Shown here: in pieces, positions 53,309-63,176 of the stretch
Position numbering within the stretch: the first letter of the stretch is position 1
Layout of the letters: every line of letters starts with the position of its first letter
From: Zerene cesonia
Lineage: Eukaryota; Arthropoda; Insecta; Lepidoptera; Pieridae
DNA: 64,000 nucleotides
Direction of reading: 5' to 3'
NCBI RefSeq assembly: GCF_012273895.1
Contig: NC_052125.1
Location: 2,418,001 to 2,482,000, forward strand
Program-made: the position numbers and the translations under genes
The notes under the pieces: generated by a model
Database searches by the model: none
What the model was told of the DNA's origin: nothing
Seen by the model: the letters and a program-made list of their open reading frames with translations, nothing else

Positions 53309-53462
53309 TCTATACTAATATTATAAAGCTGAAGAGTTTGTTTGTTTGAACGCATTAATCTCAGGAACTACTTGACCGATTTGAAAAATTATTTCTGTGT
53401 TAGATAGCCCATTTATTGGGGAAGGCTATATATGTACGAAGGAAACCGGGGCGGACCGCTAG
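53309..53462 (+). mobile_element. HelB Helitron-like element, reference copy
   Basis: 154 bp from TCTATACTAATATTATAAAG to GGGGCGGACCGCTAG. Inserted between C/A and T-type bases with no target duplication. Confidence 0.85.
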
Positions 53463-53879
53463 TATAAAATAACCTGGGAAGGGGGTGAAAAAGGGTGTGG
53501 AAACACGTATGGGAACATTAAATTGATTAATAAATCTTTTAATTTAATCCTAACTTACTCGTTTTTTTTTTTAATTTATTACATATTATACAAATATAAA
53601 TATTTAATAAAAATATTGTAATATTATCGATTCTTATATATATCTGTATCTAAACAAATATTAATTATATAAGTTAGACTTTTGTATATTTGTCATTTAT
53701 AAGCTTAAAAACTACTTTTAGACATTTTTACTAGAAACCTTCATAATCCATTAATATGCAAGTTTATATCCTCTTGATTTATCATTTAAAATCTGCGGGA
53801 ATGGGACAAACGTTTATATTTCATTTTTAATCAGTCGAGTAAAAAATTTAAAGGAAACCTTAGCAGAAGAAAGGATATA
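53463..53879. other. AT-rich non-coding stretch
   Basis: Nothing recognised. Confidence 0.5.
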
Positions 53880-54040
53880 CTAGCTAGTTTAATGGTTTCG
53901 CCCGCAGTCACAGGAACAAATATACACCTCCAGTTCCCGGGTTTTCTGGGTCTCTTACCATCTTTGTACCAAGCTTTATCCATACGGTACTGGGGTTCGG
54001 ACGGCAAGAAGAGACAGAGAGTGTCTTTCACATTTATAAT
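53880..54040 (-). repeat. Helitron-like element, unassigned
   Basis: CTAGCTAG at the left, GGTTTCGCCCGCAG, and TCTTTCACATTTATAATTTT at the right. A 66-codon frame here is a product of the repeat. Confidence 0.5.
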
Positions 54041-54594
54041 TTTTGAACACTACAGCTTTACACTGAGTAGTCCCTTTTGATGGTGGACATTACCACACAG
54101 TGCTTGTGTTATGTTATTATTTAACGCTAGAATTAGATAGGTTTAGCACTTAATTTGTTTATTATTTTGTTTGTTATTAGTTTTAGTCTATAAATATATT
54201 TTTTTTGTTATTATTCATATTTGTTTTTTTCTTTCGTATTGTGTGGTTTGTCTGTAGTCAATAAATGTTTTTATTATATTATTATTATTGTTATAATTTT
54301 TAGAGGCATATTTCTTCGTGTCTTCTCCCAAACGATTCGTTTTTCACAGTAATGGCAAGACGACTGATAAGCGTAATAAATTTTAATTTAAAAATGATTA
54401 CCTCCTTGTCACGACATAAGCGACGCCAGCGGGCAAACATAGTATACGAGTTACTCAAAGAATGTCGAAGGACCAAATGGCGTGCGGGTTCGGGTCAGAG
54501 AGGGATTGCAATTTAAATATTTATTATATGATAATTAATCACATAGTACATAGTTCATAGTGATCAGGTCGCCCCTTCTGTGCTGGTCTAGTTT
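54041..54594. other. AT-rich non-coding stretch
   Basis: Nothing recognised. Confidence 0.45.
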
Positions 54595-54655
54595 TAAGTT
54601 TTTATATTTAAGGTTTATTTGTATACCAGTACAATAAAGTGTTAAATAATAAATA
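54595..54655 (+). repeat. R17 LINE 3'-tail fragment
   Basis: TACCAGTACAATAAAGTGTT, then AAATAATAAATAATAAATA tail. Confidence 0.55.
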
Positions 54656-54656
54656 A

Positions 54657-54986
54657 TAAATAGTTTAAAACAAAGTCGCTTTCTATGTCCCTATGTATGC
54701 TTAAATATTTAAAACTACGCAAGGGATTTTGATCACAAAAAAAAAAAAATGTCTCGGTCTGGCAGGACACAGAAGGCTGATCACCTACTTGTCCATAAAG
54801 AAAAATCGATCAGTGAAACAGATGTATATCATCTGCCGCATACCCCACTAGGGGACACGGGACTTCACTTAAGGGATTTTGATGGGTTTTTTTAAATAGA
54901 TAAAGCGAATCAAGAGGAAAGTTTATATGTATAATAAATCTATTAAACTCCGAATTAAAACGTGCGAAGCCGCGGGCAAAAGTTAG
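54657..54986 (+). mobile_element. HelC element split by an S2 SINE
   Basis: Left half 54657-54733, right half 54871-54986 (GCGAAGCCGCGGGCAAAAGT). Interrupted by the SINE below. Confidence 0.85.
54734..54870 (+). mobile_element. S2 SINE, 5'-truncated, 13-bp TSD
   Basis: AAGGGATTTTGAT at 54721-54733 and 54871-54883 bracket the insertion. The copy begins at the A-rich linker after the tRNA-like head, so the promoter is missing. Confidence 0.93.
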
Positions 54987-55029
54987 TTTAAAAATGAGTC
55001 CACATAATCGATTCGATTGCTTTATGTTA

Positions 55030-55166
55030 GTGGTCCGCCCCGGCTTCGCTCCTGGTATATATTTACAACCGGGGATTGCGCACACATCCAACTGTGAAAG
55101 ATTTTTTGAAATCGGTCCAGTGGCTCTTGAAATTAACGCGTTTAAACAAACAGACTCTTCCGATTC
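55030..55166 (-). repeat. HelB Helitron-like element
   Basis: GGTCCGCCCCGGCTTCGCTC end and AAATCGGTCCAGTGGCTCTT. The CTAG end is lost. Confidence 0.7.
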
Positions 55167-55178
55167 ATTAAGTCTAAT

Positions 55179-55197
55179 TTCTCTCTCTCTCTCTCTT
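55179..55197 (+). repeat. (CT)n microsatellite
   Basis: Short CT run. Confidence 0.9.
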
Positions 55198-55279
55198 CTT
55201 GAAAATATATTTCAATGTTAGATTGTTCATAGATGTGAATACAGCTCGTATTAAATAAATTATGAACAAATACTTAAAT

Positions 55280-55445
55280 CTTTTCCTTACCCTTCCAAGT
55301 CCTTTCCTTGTTCCCCGTCGTCAAATATTTTCTTAACCCCTTATCACTTAAAACCGCGCAATGTATTTACAGAGGCACTACCTCTGCGAATGTTCATGGA
55401 CTTGGTGCTTGCTTACCAGGTGAACCATCAGCTCGGTAGCCCACT
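55280..55445 (-). repeat. R5 repeat
   Basis: Hairpin CAGAGGCACTACCTCTG, then CAGGTGAACCATCAGCTCGG. Confidence 0.7.
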
Positions 55446-55581
55446 CTAACGCAAAAAATTATATAAATATATCTCTAGAATACATGATATACTTAATGTT
55501 AGAATCAACAATTATTTATTTATTTTATCACTTGCTTTTGTACAGAAATAATTTTATCCCAACGATCCTCATAAGGATAAT

Positions 55582-55745
55582 AAGATAATACCATGAAATT
55601 ATTATATTGTCACCGATCCTTGATAAGTGTGCAAATTTTGAATTAAATCTATTCGATTAAATTAGGCCAAAATTGAGTCTAAGGGAGACTCGTTTAGACT
55701 TGATTCTGTTTTTACATTTTCAGGTGAAGCTTAAACGTGTTAATA
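55582..55745 (-). repeat. HelS-type repeat
   Basis: ATGAAATTATTATATTGTCA, AGGTGAAGCTTAAACGTGTT. Confidence 0.6.
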
Positions 55746-55889
55746 AGGCTAAATGCCCGTTATTGAGATTGGTTGATTTTTTTATATTGTATGTGCTTCA
55801 CTAATTTCCAGGTCTAATTTATCCGGTTCACTTTTATTCGTAGGGGATAATTCGTGAATTTATATATTAATAAAATTCAATCCTAATTA

Positions 55890-56097
55890 TCCTACTATCC
55901 AACTAATATTATAAATGCGAAAGTTTGTAAGGCTGTGTGTGTGTTTGTTGCTCTTTCACGCAAAAACTACTGAACCTATTGCAATGAAATTTGGTACGTA
56001 GACAGCTGGACAACTGGAATAACATATAAGCAACTTTTTATCCCGATATTCTTACGGGATACGGACTTACGCGGGTGAAACCGCGGGGCGCAGCTTG
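55890..56097 (+). mobile_element. HelA Helitron-like element, doubled 5' end
   Basis: Begins TCCTACTATCCAACTAATAT, so the terminus is partly repeated. The 3' end reads GCAGCTTG instead of GCAGCTAG. Confidence 0.87.
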
Positions 56098-57016
56098 TAT
56101 CTAAATATGTGTAGAATTGTAACAGACTGACTGACTGACTTTACTGTGTAGGAATAAATGAAATTTAAGTGTCTATGATCTAAACTATTATTATAAAATG
56201 AAAGATTATGTATGTTGTAGAGGTTAATCTCTGGATCTACTGAACCGATTTAAACCATCTTTTACCCATAGAATGTGAGGTCTGTGAGTGTCATGGGCTT
56301 ATATGTCATTTGGTATTATCAATTTGGCTTACTATTTTTACCATTTGATTTACAGATAGTCTAGAATAATGATATGTTTTTTAATCGCACAATAAGATCT
56401 TTAAATTCTTAAATGATCTAGGGAAAATTATATTTAAATATAATTTTCACAAGTGACAAATGCAATTTTTTACAAATCAAAAGAAATTTTTTTACAAATC
56501 AAAAGAAAATCGTGTGTGGGCTAGTTTATGTCATTTATAGTCATTTATAGTTTATTACTCTTCGATTTAATTAGCATTTAACGTAAATACGTCTCTGTCT
56601 AGATGCCGTGGGATCTGCCATTTGACACACGCCATGCTGCCGGGAAAGGGACGCAGCGAGTGCACCCGTCTCGCTCACATTACGTGTTAATAAATTGGAA
56701 AAACTTTGAGAATGTTTTAAAAGCGAAATTTCATTCGTTATAGTTTTTTAATTATTTAATGGTAAGTTTTAATTATCATTGAAATGTTATTCCGTCGTAA
56801 TTGGTTGGCATTCGCGCTCTGTCATTGAAAACGTTAAGTTTAATGGTGTTTTTTTAATTATTTTGACGGATGGCACCACCTCTCTTTGAAGCATTATATG
56901 CTATGTGAAAAGAATGCCATAAAATTTTATTCGTTATTAAGACTTTTTTTATATAGCATCGTTGGTTATAACTATTGCTTTTCGTCTGTTCTTAGTAGTA
57001 TTCATTTATATTGAAA
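56098..57016. other. Non-coding stretch
   Basis: HelR-like block at about 56195-56290. A tandem AATCAAAAGAAA-type duplication lies at about 56474-56507. GC-richer patch at about 56630-56680. Confidence 0.45.
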
Positions 57017-57182
57017 CTAGCTTTTACCCACGGATTCGCAGGCGTTAAATTAAAAATAGTTTATACATCTAAACCTTCCTTTTAAATCACTTTATCTATT
57101 AAAACTCATCAAAGCGGATTGTAATTTTTTAAGATATAAGCGTATATATAGAGAAATCGACTTTGCTTTATACATAGTACAT
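57017..57182 (-). mobile_element. HelC Helitron-like element
   Basis: CTAG at 57017 and TACCCACGGATTCGCAGGCG. Confidence 0.75.
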
Positions 57183-57449
57183 AGTGATTCAAGAAACAAG
57201 GTAGGTTCGTCACCAACTTATCTTTCAATTGGCGAAAAATTTAATCAAAAATGTCACGAATTGTCATTGTTGACTACATCAAGTGCCCTGTATTTTATTG
57301 CTATCTTTGTTAATATAATTGTTAGATATGCAGAAAGCTATTATATAGCTAAAATGATTCCCAGAATATTATTCTAAAAGTTATATTGAAGCGACGGTGA
57401 CGACGAATTTAATTTTTTTTATTTTTTATTTTCTATTATTATTTTTTTT

Positions 57450-57665
57450 TATGGCAGAGCAAGTAAAGGAGCAGATGGGCCACCTGATGTTGAGTGGTCA
57501 CCACCGCCCATAAACACTTGCAACACTAGAGTTACAAGTCCTTTGCCGGCCTTTCAGAGACATATACCCACTTTTCTTGAAGGCCCCAATGTCGTAATTG
57601 TTCGGGAACACCGTAGCTGGTAAATCGTTTCAAAGCTTCACCGTACGCGGAGAAGTAGATTAGTA
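57450..57665 (+). repeat. R13 lepidopteran dispersed repeat
   Basis: GGGCCACCTGATGTTGAGTG and GTCACCACCGCCCATAAACA are diagnostic of a common moth/butterfly repeat. Confidence 0.65.
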
Positions 57666-57716
57666 CTGTATACTGTAACACATATTGCGAAACACTCTAT
57701 AGTCATAGATAATATC

Positions 57717-57916
57717 GGAGCTGCGCCCCGCGGTTTCACACGCGTAAGTCCGTATCCCTTAACAGTAACGAGATAAAAAGTTACCTATATGTTATTCCAG
57801 TTGTTCAGCTATCTACGTACCAAATTTCATTGCAATCGGTTCCGTAGTTTTTGCGTGAAAGAGCAACAAACACACACACATCTTTACAAACTTTCGCATT
57901 TATAATATTAGTAGGA
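57717..57916 (-). mobile_element. HelA Helitron-like element
   Basis: CTAG degraded to GGAG. TCCTAC end intact and abutting a HelD copy. Confidence 0.85.
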
Positions 57917-58076
57917 TTTTCGTGACACAATGTTACTTACCATTCTCCTCCGAAACAGAAGGGCCGATTCTCATGAAATTTCCATATCAGGAAGGTCTGA
58001 GAATCGGCCAACATGTGTTTTTCAGACCTCTAAATAATAAGAGTAAGGCAGAACAGCGTTTGCCGGGTCTTCTGGT
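57917..58076 (+). mobile_element. HelD Helitron-like element, 5'-truncated
   Basis: Starts TTTTCGTGACACAATG and ends AACAGCGTTTGCCGGGTCTT. CTAG replaced by CTGG. Confidence 0.72.
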
Positions 58077-58082
58077 AACATT

Positions 58083-58191
58083 ATAAATTTAATTTGCATA
58101 AATTGAGGTTGTTTATTTGAACGTACTAATCTCAGGAACTACTAGGCTAGGCTATACGTGTACCACAGGCGAAGCCGGGGCGGACTGCTAG
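58083..58191 (+). repeat. HelB element with internal deletion
   Basis: GAACGTACTAATCTCAGGAA joins directly to GGCTATACGTGTACCACAGG. End ACTGCTAG. Confidence 0.75.
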
Positions 58192-58294
58192 TAAGTTTTA
58201 AGATGTATCACTTGGTCTTATATATAAGGAATTTAGTATACTCAAGGAAATTGTTAATCCTAGCCATCCCAATCAGGTAACCTCATGCATTTAT

Positions 58295-58440
58295 TGCGTA
58301 GTTAACGATATTTGATAAGTGTACAGAGTATGAATTAAACCTGGCCGTTTGTAGTGGGTCAAAATCGAGTATAAGGGAGTCGGTTATAGACAAACATACA
58401 GGTGAAGCTAATATAAGCGCGTTAATAAGAACATACAATG
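58295..58440 (-). repeat. HelS-type repeat
   Basis: TAGTGGGTCAAAATCGAGTA and ACATACAGGTGAAGCTAATA. Confidence 0.6.
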
Positions 58441-58661
58441 GCGTTAAGAAGTTATAACACAAAATTAGTTCAAGTATTCACCGATAGATGGCGCTAGTTG
58501 TAGTTGATTGAAGTATTTGATATTTTGATCTTGCTAGTTTTCCGGTTTTAGGGGTTCGCACTTTAATTAATATTTGTATATAAATATATACAAATATCTG
58601 TATCCGCTATAGACAAATATATTCCAGGGTTTACTAAAATATACGTTTAATATAATACTAG

Positions 58662-58860
58662 TAATAGTATAAAACGAAGTCGCTTTCTCTGACCCTATGT
58701 CCCTATGTATGCTTAACTCTTTAAAACTGCACAACGGATTTTGATGGGTTTTTTAATAGATAGAGTGATTCAAGAGGGAAGTTTATGTGTATTTTAATTT
58801 TAACATCTATTAAACTACCTAACCGAATTTAACGCGTGCTAAGCCGCGGGCAAAAGCCAG
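58662..58860 (+). mobile_element. HelC Helitron-like element, reference copy
   Basis: TAGTATAAAACGAAGTCGCT to GCCGCGGGCAAAAGCCAG. CTAG changed to CCAG. Confidence 0.8.
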
Positions 58861-59274
58861 TTCTATACATATTCATATTTTTTTATTACGTACGTAGTCT
58901 ATCTAATAGTTTATGTAAATCTACTAAATTCAATAATAAATAACAATTATACTTCATAGCGATGAATTTAAAACACTGTATCATTAAAAACTTTTGCAAC
59001 ACATTTCGCTTTTTTGCGTTTCTTCCCATGGTTGCCTGGAAGAGATAACTGCAGCATGATAGGCCGCCCATTGCGCTATATCATTACTATATCTTCTTAT
59101 ATATATAGTATATCTTATCTATATACAATCAAGCGTTAAATAAATGATAATAAATAAAGACCACGCAAATTTATCAAATCGTTCATGCCACAAAGGTCTA
59201 AGAAAATATGACTTATCTTAGCGTCATTCCAGCCGTGGCTTCAATACGCAGCTATACAATCATATATCCAATCC
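58861..59274. other. Non-coding stretch
   Basis: Nothing recognised. Confidence 0.45.
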
Positions 59275-59340
59275 ATTTGCTGAGGCGGAAGGTCTGGTGG
59301 TATCGCATACCATCCGGCGATCCACCAGGTCCTTAGCCGA
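59275..59340 (-). repeat. R5 fragment
   Basis: GGTGGTATCGCATACCATCC and GCGATCCACCAGGTCC. Confidence 0.6.
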
Positions 59341-59344
59341 CGAC

Positions 59345-59470
59345 GACTTTATTTATTTATTATAGAATGTAAAGTTTATACAAAATAATGGCACAATGAT
59401 ATTTCGTACAAAAGACGGCCTTATTGCTATACAGCAATCTCTACCATGCAACCTGGTAGCAAAGGAAATG
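59345..59470 (-). repeat. R17 LINE 3'-tail fragment
   Basis: GGCCTTATTGCTATACAGCA and CAATCTCTACCATGCAACCT. Confidence 0.6.
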
Positions 59471-59679
59471 CAAGAGGTTTTAGGGTTAGTGCAAAAAAAT
59501 AAAGATATCAGAATATGAAAAAAAAACTTTATAAAAAATTAAATACATATATTTTACATAAATACTATATAACAATATATACTCATACAATATAATATAT
59601 TAGAGATAACAAAAATTACAAATAACTTGTACAATGTATAACTTTAGTAGGCTACGTACTAATGAAGAGTTTAATTAAA

Positions 59680-60140
59680 CTAAATCTCATACATCTATTT
59701 ATTCAATTAGACTTCTTATGTAAGCACTTTCGAATTGTCATAGCATTTACCAGGCATATTACCACCAGTTTTTTTTATGGGAGTCGAGCACGCTTCGGCA
59801 CGAAGTGGGCCAGCTCGCACCGGGGAAGTATCACACCCCCACAGAAAACCGGCGTGAAATAATAGCTTGCTATTGTGTTTCGTACGGTGAGTTGGGGAGC
59901 CTATTTCCTTCTCCTAGCCCTTCCCCGACCATTTCTTCTTTCCAGTAATCAATCCTTTCCTTATCCCTTATCCCTTAAAAGCGGGCAGCGCATTCTCAGA
60001 GGTCTGAGCCTCTGCGAATGTCCACGGGCGGTGGTGATCGTTTACCATCAGGCGAACCACCAGCTCAGTTGCCCGCTATGACATAAAAAAAAAGAGTAAG
60101 GAAGGCCGGCAAGAAACTCTGTAGTTGCTCTTTATTACCA
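59680..60140 (+). repeat. R15 LINE tail interrupted by R5
   Basis: The left part ends CATATTACCACCAG and the right part resumes GCCGGCAAGAAACTCTGTAG. The two halves join to the order seen at 14760-14850. Confidence 0.65.
59769..60091 (-). mobile_element. R5 repeat, full length
   Basis: About 323 bp. On the plus strand it starts at a T-run followed by ATGGGAGTCGAGCACGCTTC and passes GGCCAGCTCGCACCGGGG, TTTCGTACGGTGAGTTGGGG and the CAGAGGTCTGAGCCTCTG hairpin. It then reaches CCATCAGGCGAACCACCAGC and GCTATGACATAAAAAAA. It sits inside a LINE tail. Its class (SINE-like or other) is not clear; a terminal A-run on the plus strand is the only retroposon hint. Confidence 0.75.
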
Positions 60141-60366
60141 TATTTAAATCTACATAGGTACATACGTAATAATAATTATTACCAAAGTCCTGTGGTTGAA
60201 AAACGACAATACTTCATGCATTTCCATTTTCCATTATCGATTAATGCATTATTCATTAATGTTTTAGCAGGTTCTCATAATCTATCTCTGTAATAAATAT
60301 TGTCTAAATCGTTCGTTTTTGTATGAAAGACATAACCTGTTCAAACCTAATAGAACAAAGAAGACA
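60141..60366. other. Non-coding stretch
   Basis: Nothing recognised. Confidence 0.45.
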
Positions 60367-60529
60367 GTTAGATTTTAGTGTCACGCTGACCACACGCTGA
60401 CTATCAGTGCTGACAGCTGATACTTATGAATCTCTATTCACCACACGCGTTATTCTAGAGTGCCTTATATTATAGGTTCATACGGTTTGGCTGTCAGCAG
60501 CGACATCAGCGTGACTCTAAATCCAGCCT
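60367..60529. mobile_element. Probable MITE with roughly 20-bp inverted ends
   Basis: GATTTTAGTGTCACGCTGA at the left pairs with TCAGCGTGACTCTAAATCC at the right, with three mismatches or fewer in the best 19 bases. The inside repeats GCTGAC/GTCAGC motifs. Target duplication not resolved. Confidence 0.6.
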
Positions 60530-61069
60530 AAAACTAGACATTAGCCAATCATGTCAAAAGATGTCATAAAGAAATACAAACCTCATATTTGTAGACCAAA
60601 TGTCCGCGGTATTCGACCGTTTAAATTTGATTTACAGATCTATTTACAACAGTTGACAAACAGAACATCTTAATCAAATTAATTTGATTTGGTGCACCCC
60701 TGTGCCGTATCTAAGTCAAATAGGACAACGAACTACACAAAGGAAACATAACTCTATCCGTATGGATATAGAACTCAATCTTCCCTACCAAAATGGAGTT
60801 TGATAACTGGTTATGTAGATTTCAAAAGTAACAAGCGCCAGCAGTTGTGCTCGCGATATGGAATTTAATTCTGATGTGAGCAGGGTTGAGATTTAAAGAA
60901 CATGTAATCAAGTGCAATGGAATTGAGAGGAAGATCCAATTACTGTCAATTCAGGCGATTTAGACAAGGAGTGGGATTTTTGGGGCTCGTGGCTATCAAG
61001 GACGATGAAGACCTACTGGGGCATGGGGACAAATTCATGAAGAGCTCTTGTGTTTCAACGTATATCACA
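60530..61069. other. Low-repeat stretch
   Basis: 68-codon plus frame at 60917-61123 runs into HelH and is not supported. Confidence 0.45.
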
Positions 61070-61240
61070 CTAGCTGTTCGCCCCGGCTTCGTCCGTACAC
61101 ATATAGCCTATGTCACTCAGTGAAGTTGGAGCTTTATTATGGTGAAAGAATTTTTGAAATCGGTCCAGTGGTTTTTGGGTGAAAACGTTACAAATATACA
61201 AAAATACAAACGTTTCCTCTTCACAATATTAATGTAGATT
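61070..61240 (-). mobile_element. HelH Helitron-like element
   Basis: CTAG at 61070, TTCGCCCCGGCTTCGTCCGT end, AAATCGGTCCAGTGGTTTTT body. Confidence 0.72.
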
Positions 61241-61317
61241 ATATTCCATGGAATAGACATCCCGACTGGAATAGAGATGACGAGTCACATGTTCTAATAA
61301 ATTACTGGTTTCCCAGA

Positions 61318-61525
61318 AGGAGTGGGAAGACTGTTTCCTTTCCTCACCCTCCCCAGTACATTACATCCTGTTCTTTTCAGTCGTCAATCCTTTCCTTATC
61401 CCTCTCCCTATAAACTGGACAGTGCATTCGCAAAGCCAGTTCCTAGGTTACTCTGCGAATGTTCAGGGGCGGTGGTGATCGCTTACCATCAGGCGAACCA
61501 CCAGCTCAGTTGCCCGCTATGACAA
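61318..61525 (-). repeat. R5 repeat
   Basis: TCCTTATCCCTCTCCCTATA and CCATCAGGCGAACCACCAGC. The middle hairpin is altered. Confidence 0.75.
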
Positions 61526-61548
61526 AAAGACGACAAGGTTTTTATTTG

Positions 61549-61803
61549 TCACTTCGCTTTATCTGCTTCACTGTATTCATCAATAATTGTATAAATCAAT
61601 ACAATATCACATTGAGGCATACTTCCAACCTCAAAACCCATCAATAAAGGAACTAATTCTCTAACCAGCGATGAAAAAGAGGGTAATGTAACAATAGAAC
61701 CATCAAGTGCTCTCAGTTTTTCAATCGCGGAGTCAGCCCACTTAAAAATCTGACACAAAATAGCTCTTATGCCAATCGTAATAAGGGCGTAATCTTGGCA
61801 GGC
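61549..61803 (-). CDS. Unrecognised open reading frame, possible exon or retrocopy
   Basis: About 84 open codons on the minus strand from just after an in-frame TAA near 61803 to a TGA at 61549. The translation includes CQDYALITIGIRAI, then FKWADSAIEKLRALDGSI, and ends DEYSEADKAK. It is not AT-skewed junk: composition is balanced, with regular hydrophobic spacing, and it lies in sequence free of recognised repeats. There is no in-frame ATG at the left, so if coding it would be an internal or last exon, or a decayed transposon gene. No domain was recognised. Confidence 0.3.
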   Translation of the reverse strand, partial: ACQDYALITIGIRAILCQIFKWADSAIEKLRALDGSIVTLPSFSSLVRELVPLLMGFEVGSMPQCDIVLIYTIIDEYSEADKAK

Positions 61804-61930
61804 TTAAGTACCCTTAAAACTATCACATCTGTGACAGTAATATTAAAAGCTCTCGAAATAAAACAATACATGTATTATATTGTGAGTCGTCGGTTGTTTT
61901 GGTGAATTATATGCCACTACTGTGTTTTAT

Positions 61931-62110
61931 ATTTTCAACCGACTTCAAAAAAGAGGATCCCAATTCGATTGTGTTTTTTGTGTTTGTCACGTCAGAACTT
62001 TCGACTGGATAAAGCAAAGTTGATGATTTTTTTTAGTTTGAAGCTTATGTATACCGTGTAGTTCAATTTTAATTGTGTCTTGTTCTGACAATTTGATGGC
62101 TTTATGGTTT
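61931..62110 (+). repeat. R18 dispersed repeat
   Basis: TTTTCAACCGACTTCAAAAA start, GAACTTTCGACTGGATAAAG, GTTCTGACAATTTGATGGC. Confidence 0.65.
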
Positions 62111-62311
62111 TTTGTTAAAAGTATTGTAGTACTATTGCATTCTCTCTAGTTCATAGACTATAAGTCATAATGCAGATAATTCAGAGTGAAAAATTTATTA
62201 TTATTATTATATTATGCTATTTCGTGTGAAGAAGCAATGTTTTGTGCAATCTATATGTCTTAGCATGATCTCTCGTCAAATTAATGAACTAATATCAGAA
62301 GATATAGATAA

Positions 62312-62511
62312 CTAGCTGCGCCCCGCGGTTTCACCCGCGTAAGTCCGTATCCCGTAGGAATATCGGGATAAAAAGTTGCCTATATGCTATTCCAGTTGTT
62401 CAGCTATCTACGTACTAAATTTCATTGCAATCGGTTCAGTAGTTTTTGCGTGAAAGAGCAACAAACACACACACATCCTTACAAACTTTCGCATTTATAA
62501 TATTAGTAGGA
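62312..62511 (-). mobile_element. HelA Helitron-like element, full length
   Basis: 200 bp with intact CTAG, hairpin and TCCTAC; one of the copies closest to consensus. Confidence 0.9.
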
Positions 62512-62744
62512 AGGATGTTAGATATATAACGTTTCGTTACTAAAACTCAACATTTTTTCAACCAATGGTATTCAAAACAGTGTAAATAAAAGCATTAGAG
62601 CCACCATCTTTATTATCCACGGCGCATTCGCGTAAAATTAAATGCGACGTGGCCCTTTTCATGCGATATTTACAAAATATTTGTTATACATTGTTGATAC
62701 TGCCTTTGTGGACATATTTGGGACACACGGGGCGTTTTTTATTT
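62512..62744. other. Non-coding stretch
   Basis: Nothing recognised. Confidence 0.45.
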
Positions 62745-62840
62745 ATTCATTTAACACTTTATTGTGCTGGTATATAAATAATAATTATCACTAAAGAGTG
62801 ATCTCTTCCAGGCAACCCACTGTATAAAGATTTTATGGGA
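62745..62840 (-). repeat. R17 LINE 3'-tail fragment
   Basis: AACACTTTATTGTGCTGGTA and GTGATCTCTTCCAGGCAACC. Confidence 0.6.
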
Positions 62841-63112
62841 GAACTGATTTTTTTCGTTTATATAAGTAATAATAAGGTTTAATCACTGATTGGGGGGGTT
62901 AGTTTGACGTCTTATAGCTGTACTAATTTCCAATGTGGGAAAGTGCTGCTAGATTAATTAAAATTGAATTAAATTAAACTTTATTTTGCCATTACACGAT
63001 TATGCATTATTATCTTAACATAGAACAGAGCAATATATTTTTATTGTTAAGACAGCTTGTATCGTAGGCCTGCAACCCTACCTAATGTCAAATGATAAGT
63101 ACATATATCGAT

Positions 63113-63176
63113 CTTTTTATCCCGATATTCCTAAGGGATATGGAATTACGCGGGTGACACCGCGGGGCGCAGCTAG
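63113..63176 (+). repeat. HelA 3'-end fragment
   Basis: CTTTTTATCCCGATATTCCT to GCAGCTAG with an intact hairpin. The 5' two thirds are missing. Confidence 0.8.
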
